Shown: piece after piece, positions 1 through 6,168 of the stretch
Layout of the letters: each line of letters begins with the position of its first letter
How positions within the stretch are numbered: position 1 is the stretch's first letter
From: Rhizobium sp. Q54
GTDB lineage: Bacteria; Pseudomonadota; Alphaproteobacteria; Rickettsiales; UBA1997
Reading direction: 5' to 3'
DNA length: 6,260 nt
Assembly (NCBI GenBank): GCA_945865745.1
Contig: CAMBFP010000066.1
Span: forward strand, 1-6,260
Program-made: the position numbers and the translations under genes
Notes under the pieces: model-generated
The model's input: the letters and a program-made list of their open reading frames with translations, nothing else
Database searches by the model: none
Told to the model about the DNA's origin: nothing

Positions 1-301
1 ATTCTTTTTGCTCAAACATTACTGGTTTGCCAGTAACAAAAAAATCCATGATTGTCGCAAGAATTTCCGCTTTGATTTTTGGCCAATCAGTTTGTTCAGA
101 TTTAGTAATAGTAATGAAATCACGACCAAAGAAAATAGCTTCAACTCCAGCAATTTCAAAAAGTTGTAAAGCTAGAGGGGAAGAGGTTACGGCCTGTTTT
201 TGATTTTTAAATTCCGCCGTGCCTTTTTCGAGAACAATCTTGTCGTCTGGAATGAATTTTAATGTTGCAGGATTTGGTGTTTCTTCAGAGCGAATGAACA
301 T
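1..301 (-). CDS. Nfu/NifU-type Fe-S scaffold protein, N-terminal part (partial)
   Basis: This is the first 100 residues of a protein that continues past the left edge of the window. It opens with MFIRSEETPNPATLKF (residues 1-16), the hallmark of the Nfu N-terminal domain, and carries SPLALQLFEIAGV (41-53) followed by FFGRDFITITK (57-67), also typical of that domain. Proteins of this family, bacterial and mitochondrial Nfu1 (HIRIP5), hold a [4Fe-4S] cluster on a CxxC motif in a C-terminal NifU domain and pass it to client enzymes; that domain would lie outside the window and is not seen. The ATG at 301-299 is chosen because the family motif begins right at it. No clear Shine-Dalgarno sequence precedes it; the nearest purine run is about 20 nt away. 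It lies 59 bp downstream of the yejA-like gene on the same strand, with no terminator hairpin between them, so co-transcription is possible. Family assignment is firm; the completeness of the gene cannot be judged. Confidence 0.9.
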   Translation of the reverse strand, partial: MFIRSEETPNPATLKFIPDDKIVLEKGTAEFKNQKQAVTSSPLALQLFEIAGVEAIFFGRDFITITKSEQTDWPKIKAEILATIMDFFVTGKPVMFEQKE

Positions 302-360
302 AGTTTTTAATTAATTAATCTCTTCATCCGTCGTTTGAGAGAAGTCGAGATTTGTTGAAG

Positions 361-2100
361 TTAGTGTATAATTTTTTTGGTCTCGACTCCGCCCGACTGG
401 CGAAAATACCAGCTGTCGAGAGCGAGTGAATATTTTGGCTGGGTTTTTGGAAATTCAAAAATGTCGCGATACAGGATTCTGTAAGTGTTATTATGCCACT
501 CAGGAATGGTGTAATAATTTTCGAGAAGTCTCTGATCAAGATCAGAAGTTAAGTTTTGTAGTTCGTTTTTATTTTTAGCGCGAGAAATTTTTTCAACTAA
601 TTCGTCGACAGTTTTGTCGTTCAAACCAGATAAATTGCGGCCGCCCTTAATGTCTTTTTGTGACGAGTGGAAGTAGGCAAAAAGCTCGTCGCCGGGAATT
701 GTTGCTTGGCCAAACATTCCGGTAATCACATCGAAATCAAAATTATTAACCCGAGTTTGATATTGATTTTCTTCGACGAGTCGCATCTTCGCTTCAATGC
801 CAAGTTTGCGTAAATTTTTAACAAAAGGCGCAATAATCATTTCGAAAGCTTGCGAATCGATGAGGAATTCAACGAGGATTTTTTGGTTAGTTTTTGGATC
901 GATTAATTTTCCTTTAGAAAATTTGTAACCAGCATTAAGCAATATTTGGCGGGCTTGCAAAAGATTATCGCGATTGAATCCATCGCCATTTGCTTTTGGT
1001 AAATGAAAATTTTTGTAACCAAACTCTGAATTGGCGAAGTAACTTTCAGTGCGTTCGTAAGAGCTGTAAAATATGTGTTCGCGTAGCCATTCAAAATCAA
1101 AAGCGTAAGTCATTGCTTGACGCAGAGCTTGGTTTTGAAATTTATCGCGGCGTAGATTTAAGACAAAAGTTTGCATTGGCGCAGGCAGGCCGTGCTTGAT
1201 CTCGCGCTTGATGATCTCACCATTTTTGATCGCTTCAATATTGTATGAATTGGCCCAATTGCGCGCGATATTTTCTTGGCGGAGGTCATATTTTTGCGAC
1301 TTAAACGCCTCGATCAAAACATTGTTGTCGCGATAATAATCGTAAGTGATTTTGTCGAAATTGTAGCGGCCGCGATTCACCGGTAAATCTTTTGCCCAGT
1401 AATCTTTTACGCGTTCAAAAGTGATTGAGCGATTAGGCTTAACTTCCTTGATTTTATAAGGCCCAGAGCCAAGTGGAGGCTGAAGATTGGTCTTAGAAAA
1501 ATCGACGGAATCGTAGTAATGTTTTGGCAAAACCGGCAAAGACGCAACGAGCAGCGGCAAGTCGCGATTATGATTTTTTTTGAAGAAAAATTTTACTAAA
1601 TGCGTATTGATTTTTTTTACCTCGCTCACTTCGCGAAAAAGCATTTTGTAACTCGGATGACCTTCGGAAATTAATTTGTTAAAAGTAAAAATTACATCGT
1701 CTGCGTCTATCGAAACTCCGTCGTGAAAACGGGCCTTTTTATTTAATCGAAACTCGATCCAGCTTTTGTCTGGAGAGATTTTAATATTCTCAGCAACAAG
1801 TGCATAACGCGCCGAAATTTCATCTTCACTGCCTTCGGTTAAACTATCGTAAAGATAAGACAGGCCTGATGCGGGAATTCCTTTTAAGATAAAATTATTG
1901 AGAGAATTAAAGCCGCCTTCAGCGCCAAATTTTACTTCTCCACCTTTTGGCGCGTCAGGATTTACGTAATCAAAATGCTGAAAATTTTTTGGATATTTGA
2001 GATCGCCAAAAGTAGAAATTCCCCAGGAAATTTCGGGTGTAGCAAATGCTTTTGAATTTAGTAAAATCAGCAAAAAAATAATTCGAATCGTGAAAATCAT
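361..2100 (-). CDS. yejA: YejA-like extracellular solute-binding protein (ABC importer, family 5)
   Basis: A 579-residue periplasmic binding protein of the SBP_bac_5 (oligopeptide/nickel) family, closest in pattern to YejA, the binding component of the YejABEF importer for peptides and microcin C. Residues 1-20 form a Sec signal peptide with a short n-region, a hydrophobic core (IIFLLILL) and a likely cleavage after AFA; there is no lipobox cysteine. YejA-like landmarks are YVNPDAPKGG (45-54), FRLNKKARFHDGV (117-129) leading into DADDVIFTF (132-140), and LGSGPYKI (210-217). The length is close to the roughly 600 residues usual for YejA, so the gene looks intact. The start is well constrained: the frame has a TGA only five codons upstream and no other ATG/GTG/TTG between, and the signal peptide begins at this ATG. 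A weak TAGG lies 6 nt upstream, inside ribF. No permease or ATPase genes (yejB, yejE, yejF) adjoin it here. Family is firm; the exact substrate (peptide, modified peptide or other) is inferred from the family only. Confidence 0.9.
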   Translation of the reverse strand: MIFTIRIIFLLILLNSKAFATPEISWGISTFGDLKYPKNFQHFDYVNPDAPKGGEVKFGAEGGFNSLNNFILKGIPASGLSYLYDSLTEGSEDEISARYALVAENIKISPDKSWIEFRLNKKARFHDGVSIDADDVIFTFNKLISEGHPSYKMLFREVSEVKKINTHLVKFFFKKNHNRDLPLLVASLPVLPKHYYDSVDFSKTNLQPPLGSGPYKIKEVKPNRSITFERVKDYWAKDLPVNRGRYNFDKITYDYYRDNNVLIEAFKSQKYDLRQENIARNWANSYNIEAIKNGEIIKREIKHGLPAPMQTFVLNLRRDKFQNQALRQAMTYAFDFEWLREHIFYSSYERTESYFANSEFGYKNFHLPKANGDGFNRDNLLQARQILLNAGYKFSKGKLIDPKTNQKILVEFLIDSQAFEMIIAPFVKNLRKLGIEAKMRLVEENQYQTRVNNFDFDVITGMFGQATIPGDELFAYFHSSQKDIKGGRNLSGLNDKTVDELVEKISRAKNKNELQNLTSDLDQRLLENYYTIPEWHNNTYRILYRDIFEFPKTQPKYSLALDSWYFRQSGGVETKKIIH

Positions 2101-3004
2101 TAGAAACCTAAATCAACAAATATTGCCGCTCGCACTCACAATCGGCAATTTCGACGGCGTGCATCTCGGACATTCACAGATCATTTCTCAGGTCAAAAAA
2201 ATTGCCAAAGAAAAAAAATTAGCTTCGGCTATTTTAACTTTTGAGCCGCATCCGATTTATTTTTTAAGACCCGAGAAGTCGCGAGATTTCAGAATTACCA
2301 GCCTAGCGCAGAAGTTAAGAATTTTTCGCGAACAGGAAATTGAATACGTAATTATTCTGCCTTTTAACAAAAAATTTTCGGAAATTTCGGCGCAGGATTT
2401 TGCTCAGGAAATTTTATCTAAATCACTTAATGCCAAGCATTTGGTAATTGGTTATGACTTCACTTTTGGTAAAAATCGCCAAGGAAATTTTCGGTTTTTA
2501 GAAAATTTTAATTTTGGTCTGAGCGAAATTTCTCCGTTAAAAAACTCTGAACAAACATGTTCTTCGAGTCTAGTGAGAAGGCTTCTTGCCGAGGGAAATG
2601 TTACTGAAGCAAATCGAGTTTTAGGTAGAAATTTTGCGATTCAAGGAATTGTAAATGAGGGAAGAAAACTTGCTTCGCAACTTGGATTCCCGACTGCAAA
2701 TTTAGCTGCTAAACCTCACATTGTTAAACCAAAATTTGGCGTTTACAAAACTAAGACTTTTATTCCCCATCTCAAAAAAAGTTTTTCTTCGATTACTAAC
2801 TTTGGAATCAAACCAACTCTTCGAGAAGCTCAGAGTGAAGCTTTGTTTGAAACTCACATCCCAGGTTTTTGTGAAAAAATTTACGACAAAAAAATCCACG
2901 TTGAGTTTCTCGACTTCATTCGAGACGAACAAAAATTTGCTTCGCTTGAGGATTTAAAGACTCAAATCAAGTTGGATATTACAAAGCTTGATTCAAGAAA
3001 TTGA
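2090..3004 (+). CDS. ribF: Bifunctional riboflavin kinase / FAD synthetase
   Basis: This 304-residue cytoplasmic enzyme phosphorylates riboflavin to FMN and adenylylates FMN to FAD. The N-terminal adenylyltransferase domain shows GNFDGVHLGH (19-28), the HxGH-type nucleotide site, then FEPHPIYFLRP (51-61), VIGYDFTFGKNRQGNF (119-134) and SSSLVRRLL (158-166). The C-terminal flavokinase domain begins near 182 and shows NEGRKLASQLGFPTANL (189-205), including the PTAN motif that binds the flavin and nucleotide, then KFGVYKT, ITNFGIKPTL and a typical ending (VEFLDFIRDEQKFASLEDL). Length is normal for RibF. The start is taken at GTG 2090 because VKIIRNLN matches the usual MKxIR opening of the family; the open frame extends back to a TTG at 1997, deep inside yejA, which would add 31 residues unlike RibF. 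A later TTG at 2123 would remove the KIIR segment. No good Shine-Dalgarno is visible. The gene is divergent from yejA with an 11-bp overlap and is followed by nuoM after 169 bp. Confidence 0.95.
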   Translation: MKIIRNLNQQILPLALTIGNFDGVHLGHSQIISQVKKIAKEKKLASAILTFEPHPIYFLRPEKSRDFRITSLAQKLRIFREQEIEYVIILPFNKKFSEISAQDFAQEILSKSLNAKHLVIGYDFTFGKNRQGNFRFLENFNFGLSEISPLKNSEQTCSSSLVRRLLAEGNVTEANRVLGRNFAIQGIVNEGRKLASQLGFPTANLAAKPHIVKPKFGVYKTKTFIPHLKKSFSSITNFGIKPTLREAQSEALFETHIPGFCEKIYDKKIHVEFLDFIRDEQKFASLEDLKTQIKLDITKLDSRN

Positions 3005-3016
3005 ACCTAAGGTTTT

Positions 3017-3072
3017 TCGTCGCGAGAAGCCTTGTTCTGAGGCAGTCCAGAAAATGAATCGTCGCACGAAGC
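3017..3072. repeat. Imperfect 14-bp direct repeat pair, 42-bp period
   Basis: TCGTCGCGAGAAGC at 3017-3030 recurs as TCGTCGCACGAAGC at 3059-3072, matching at 12 of 14 positions, and each copy runs on into a TTG-containing stretch. In the opposite orientation the units read GCTTCTCGCGACGA and GCTTCGTGCGACGA. Together with the raised GC content this looks like part of a dispersed intergenic repeat rather than regulatory DNA, but only this one instance is visible. Confidence 0.5.
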
Positions 3073-3091
3073 TTGAGGTGAAGAGGAGGGG

Positions 3092-3104
3092 TGGGTGTGA
3101 CCCA
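3092..3104. other. Small hairpin TGGGT-GTG-ACCCA
   Basis: A perfect 5-bp stem (3092-3096 with 3100-3104) encloses a 3-base loop. A run of six T (3118-3123) begins only 13 bases after the stem, so it is not a standard rho-independent terminator. It may be the tip of a larger repeat structure in this spacer. Confidence 0.35.
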
Positions 3105-3106
3105 AC

Positions 3107-3135
3107 TTGATTCTAAATTTTTTATTCAATAAAAG
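3107..3135 (+). promoter_or_regulatory. Weak sigma70-like promoter candidate for nuoM
   Basis: TTGATT (3107-3112) and TAAAAG (3130-3135) are separated by 17 bases, each matching 4 of 6 consensus positions, and lie 38 bp before the nuoM ATG. In DNA this AT-rich such matches arise easily, so this is only a candidate. The 169-bp gap after ribF makes a separate nuoM promoter reasonable. Confidence 0.22.
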
Positions 3136-3173
3136 GCGCCGCGTTTTTCAAAAAAATTCCCTTACATCTTTAC

Positions 3174-4655
3174 ATGCAACTTCCTCTGAATTTTCCGATT
3201 CTTTCGACCCTGATTTTTTTGCCGATTATTGCGGCGATTTTAATGTTGCCTCTCAGGCTTAAAAATGCGCGTGGATACTACGCAATAGGCTTTGTAGCAA
3301 GCTTAATAAATTTGGCACTTAGCTGTTTCTTACTGTATAGTTTTAATCGTGAAATTGCTGCTTTTCAGTTTTCTGAAATAATCAAATTCAGCTCTTCTTA
3401 CGACATTAAATATTACCTCGGCATCGACGGAATCTCTCTTCTGATGATTGTGCTGACAGCTATTTTAACGCCTATCTGCTTGGTAATCAGCGTTGATTCA
3501 ATCAAGAAGCGCATTAAAGAATATGTTATCTCCTTCCTACTTATTGAAGCCTTCGTTATCGCTTCTTTTTGCTCTCTTGATTTGCTTTTTTTCTACATTT
3601 TCTTCGAAGCAATGTTGATCCCGATGTTTCTCGTCATCGGAATTTGGGGTGGCGAAAACAGGATTTACGCGGCTTACAAATTTTTCCTCTACACCCTTGC
3701 TGGATCAGTGCTGTTGCTTATTGCCATCATCATGATCTTGCTTTACACCGGCACAACTGACGTCGTTAAATTAACTGAATTATTGCCAACATTTTTTCCG
3801 CTCGAATATCAAAAATGGCTCTTTCTTGCTTTCTTCTTTTCTTTCGCGGTGAAGGTTCCGATGTTTCCTTTTCACACTTGGCTGCCTGATGCGCACGTTC
3901 AGGCTCCAACTGCTGGCTCAGTAATTCTTGCTGGTATTTTAATTAAGCTCGGCGCCTACGGTTTTTTACGTTTCTCGCTACCATTTTTTCCGGAAGCCGC
4001 GCGTTATTTCGCTGATTTTATTTTTATCTTGAGTGTCATCGCCATCATCTACGCCTCGCTCGTCGCCTTGATGCAAGAAGATATGAAGAAGATGATCGCC
4101 TACTCTTCCGTGGCTCACATGGGTTTTGTAACAATGGGAATTTTTAGTTTTACTCGCCAAGGAATTGACGGCGCGGTGATGCAAATGATCAGTCACGGGA
4201 TTATTTCTGCAGCACTTTTCATTTGCGTTGGTGTTATTTACGATCGTCTTCACACCAAGCAAATCAAGGACTTGGGAGGTATTGCGACCAAGATGCCAAA
4301 TTTTGCAATGCTTGCAATGATATTCACTTTGGCCTCAGTTGGCCTGCCTGGAACGAGCGGATTCGTTGGTGAATTTTTGACAATTATTGGAACCTTCAAA
4401 GCAAATAAAATCGTCGCACTTCTTGCTGCAACTGGTGTGATTTTAGGCGCTTGCTACATGCTCTGGCTTTACAAGCGCGTGTGGTTTTCTGAAATTAAAA
4501 ATCAGCATGTTGAGCATGTTTCTGATCTCAATTTTATCGAATTATTTTCACTCGGCGGAATGGCTTTCCTCGTAATTTTTCTAGGCTTGTTGCCGAACTA
4601 CACTTTAAACTTTTTCTCTTTGGCAACAGCTAATCTAACAAGAATTTTTCAGTAA
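3174..4655 (+). CDS. nuoM: NADH-quinone oxidoreductase subunit M (complex I)
   Basis: A 493-residue polytopic inner-membrane protein, one of the three antiporter-like (Mrp-type) proton-pumping subunits of respiratory complex I. Family signatures run in order: LGIDGISLLM (82-91), FFEAMLIPMF (143-152), IWGGENRIYAAYKFFLYT (157-174), KVPMFPFHTWLPDAH (227-241), QEDMKKMIAYSSVAHMGF (301-318), HGIISAALF (341-349) and LPGTSGFVGEF (391-401). The key charged residues are all present: E145, K227, K258, H315, H341 and E400 correspond to E. coli NuoM E144, K234, K265, H322, H348 and E407. Length is close to the 509 residues of the E. coli protein and no break is seen. The ATG at 3174 gives a normal start into the first membrane helix; there is no clear Shine-Dalgarno sequence. 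It is followed by nuoN but preceded by ribF rather than nuoL, so this pair stands apart from the usual nuoA-N operon order. Confidence 0.97.
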   Translation: MQLPLNFPILSTLIFLPIIAAILMLPLRLKNARGYYAIGFVASLINLALSCFLLYSFNREIAAFQFSEIIKFSSSYDIKYYLGIDGISLLMIVLTAILTPICLVISVDSIKKRIKEYVISFLLIEAFVIASFCSLDLLFFYIFFEAMLIPMFLVIGIWGGENRIYAAYKFFLYTLAGSVLLLIAIIMILLYTGTTDVVKLTELLPTFFPLEYQKWLFLAFFFSFAVKVPMFPFHTWLPDAHVQAPTAGSVILAGILIKLGAYGFLRFSLPFFPEAARYFADFIFILSVIAIIYASLVALMQEDMKKMIAYSSVAHMGFVTMGIFSFTRQGIDGAVMQMISHGIISAALFICVGVIYDRLHTKQIKDLGGIATKMPNFAMLAMIFTLASVGLPGTSGFVGEFLTIIGTFKANKIVALLAATGVILGACYMLWLYKRVWFSEIKNQHVEHVSDLNFIELFSLGGMAFLVIFLGLLPNYTLNFFSLATANLTRIFQ

Positions 4656-4674
4656 TTTTCCACGATTTTCTACT

Positions 4675-4702
4675 CGTCATTCCCGCTTTCGCGAGGATAA
4701 CG
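4675..4702. repeat. Degenerate CGTCATTCCCGC-type palindrome between nuoM and nuoN
   Basis: The arms 4675-4686 and 4691-4702 pair over 12 positions around a TTTC loop, with two mismatches (4683/4694 and 4678/4699) and one G-T pair (4681/4696). The left arm CGTCATTCCCGC is the core of short palindromic repeats scattered between genes in many proteobacteria. The right arm GCGAGGATAACG is diverged from a perfect complement. No T-run follows it, so it is not a typical terminator. It contains AGGA (4694-4697), which could act as a distant ribosome binding site for a TTG start of nuoN at 4711. Confidence 0.6.
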
Positions 4703-4734
4703 CGTAAAAATTGGAACCAAAAATAAAAACAAAA

Positions 4735-6168
4735 ATGCTCTCTCTAATCCTCCCTGAAATTACACTCTTTTGTGGCGCTTTAATAATTCTAATTTCAGAC
4801 GCATTTTTGCGCAAAAAATTCGAAGATGTTTTTTACTCTTCTCATCTACTTGCCTTGGTTTTTTCAGCTATCTCGTTCATGTTTGTGATTAATAATTTTG
4901 TTAGAATCGAGACGGGTTTTAATCAGGGATTTTTGCTTAATCACTTCATCTCTTTCGTTAAGATTTTTGCGTTACTACTGCTACTTATTGTTATTCTTAT
5001 CTCTCTCGATTTCGTTTATTCTGCTAAAAAAATTAGCGCTGAATTTCTTGCTTTGTTAATGATTGCAACGGCGGGCGGAATGGTTTTGGTTTCAGCCGGT
5101 GATTTTCTGGTCTTCTATCTGGGCCTAGAGTTGCAAGCCCTCTCGCTTTATTTACTTGCCGCGATGAATCGTGGTTCAAAAAAATCTGCAGAAGCGGGAA
5201 TGAAATATTTTATTCTCGGTTGTTTGGCTTCTGGGCTTTTGCTTTTCGGAATTTCTTTGATCTACGGCTTTTCGGGCACGATTAATTTTGATACTCTGAA
5301 CGCACTTTATCACGGCTTTCAAGTTGAAAAAAATTCCATTCCAGTCGCGGTAATGTTTGGTTTTATTTTGGTGATTACGGCGATGTTTTTCAAAGTTTCT
5401 GCCGCACCTTTTCACATGTGGACCCCCGATGTTTACGAAGGATCGGCAACTGTAGTCACTACATTCTTCGCCACTGTCGTAAAATTTATTACCACGATGG
5501 CTCTGCTGCGCTTATCCACTAGCTTACTTCTTGGCTGGGAGGGAATAGGAAAACTTTTTGCTTCGATTGCTTTGCTTTCGATTGTGATTGGATCTTTCGG
5601 CGCAATTTTTCAAAAAAATCTCAAACGTCTTTTGGCCTATAGCTCGATCGGTCACGTCGGATTTTTCCTTCTTGGTCTGGCTGCTTTCGGCAAGGAGGCA
5701 ATAGCGGCCTGCGTGCTTTACATGATTATTTACGCCTTAATTTCTGTAGGTTCATTTGCCTTTTTGAATTTGATGAAAGGTGAAAATGAGGAAAAAACTT
5801 TTGCGATTTCTTCGCTTTCCGGCCTAGCAAAAACTAATCCAACAATGGCTTTCTCTCTGAGTGTTTTGATGTTTTCGACCGCGGGAATTCCGCCACTCGC
5901 CGGTTTCTTTTCAAAATTTTACATCATTACTTTCGCCATTACTTACGGATTACTTCCTTTCGCTATTGCGGCAATTGTGATTAGTGTTGCCGCCGCTTAC
6001 TACTATTTACGAGTCATCAAAGTTATGTATTTCGATGAGCCAAATGGCGCGATGAAAATCGAAGATATTGGCAATGTTAAGCTGATTGTTTTTGTCTCAG
6101 CCTTACTCAATATTGCTTTGGTGATTTTCATCGATCCGCTGCTAAATCTAATTAAGACTATTCTCTAA
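4735..6168 (+). CDS. nuoN: NADH-quinone oxidoreductase subunit N (complex I)
   Basis: A 477-residue polytopic inner-membrane protein, the NuoN antiporter-like proton-pumping subunit of complex I. It starts with the LPEI motif (6-9) found near the N-terminus of NuoN proteins. Signatures follow in order: FYLGLELQALSLYLLAA (127-143), SAEAGMKYFILG (151-162), FKVSAAPFHMWTPDVYEGS (219-237), KNLKRLLAYSSIGHVGF (294-310) and GIPPLAGFFSKF (384-395). Channel residues E132, K157, K220, K250 and K394 match E. coli NuoN E133, K158, K217, K247 and K395; a lysine instead of glutamate at the last position is normal for NuoN and separates it from NuoM. The ATG at 4735 is preferred because it places LPEI as usual; an in-frame TTG at 4711 would add eight polar residues and has an AGGA 13 bases upstream inside the palindrome, so it cannot be excluded. 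The gene looks intact and sits 79 bp after nuoM (55 bp with the TTG start). Its stop codon abuts the aroA start. Confidence 0.96.
   Translation: MLSLILPEITLFCGALIILISDAFLRKKFEDVFYSSHLLALVFSAISFMFVINNFVRIETGFNQGFLLNHFISFVKIFALLLLLIVILISLDFVYSAKKISAEFLALLMIATAGGMVLVSAGDFLVFYLGLELQALSLYLLAAMNRGSKKSAEAGMKYFILGCLASGLLLFGISLIYGFSGTINFDTLNALYHGFQVEKNSIPVAVMFGFILVITAMFFKVSAAPFHMWTPDVYEGSATVVTTFFATVVKFITTMALLRLSTSLLLGWEGIGKLFASIALLSIVIGSFGAIFQKNLKRLLAYSSIGHVGFFLLGLAAFGKEAIAACVLYMIIYALISVGSFAFLNLMKGENEEKTFAISSLSGLAKTNPTMAFSLSVLMFSTAGIPPLAGFFSKFYIITFAITYGLLPFAIAAIVISVAAAYYYLRVIKVMYFDEPNGAMKIEDIGNVKLIVFVSALLNIALVIFIDPLLNLIKTIL

Larger units (their letters stand above)
3005..3173. other. ribF-nuoM spacer with GC-rich, repeat-like patch
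   Basis: This is the longest non-coding gap in the window. Bases 3017-3104 are about 55% GC by hand count (49 of 88), well above the AT-rich flanks, and purine-rich on the plus strand from about 3073 to 3099. The patch contains an imperfect direct repeat and a small hairpin, listed separately. On the minus strand it lies inside an open frame of 40 codons (3129-3007, TTG start) with no recognisable domain; it is not called as a gene. The AT-rich right end (3105-3173) holds a weak promoter-like pair. The origin is unclear: an intergenic palindromic or dispersed repeat, or a decayed sequence, are both plausible. Confidence 0.5.

Noticed and set aside
307..318. Perfect TTAATTAATTAA palindrome upstream of the nfu start as an operator
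   Set aside because: A simple AT repeat of this size is expected in such AT-rich DNA and nothing else supports a binding site.
324..539. 71-codon minus-strand frame over the 3' end of yejA, as a possible frameshifted yejA tail or small gene
   Set aside because: The yejA frame itself reads through to a natural-looking C-terminus (KYSLALDSWYF then a short tail), so no frameshift is needed.
2053..2067. TAAAAT (2062-2067) upstream of ribF as a -10 element
   Set aside because: No acceptable -35 sequence lies 16-18 bases upstream, and similar hexamers are frequent here by chance.
1997..2089. 31-codon N-terminal extension of ribF from TTG 1997
   Set aside because: It lies wholly inside yejA on the other strand and its sequence does not resemble RibF, whose conserved opening begins at the GTG at 2090.
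3003..3017. AACC-TAA-GGTT followed by T's just after ribF as a terminator
   Set aside because: The stem is only four pairs with a weak three-base loop and only three further T residues, too weak to call a rho-independent terminator.
3054..3110. Short plus-strand ORF (18 residues) in the ribF-nuoM spacer
   Set aside because: It is very short, has no ribosome binding site, and lies entirely in the repeat-like patch.
3978..4262. 94-codon minus-strand frame inside nuoM
   Set aside because: It lies antisense within a fully conserved nuoM and its product, rich in His, Asp and Lys, resembles no known family; it is a shadow of the coding frame.
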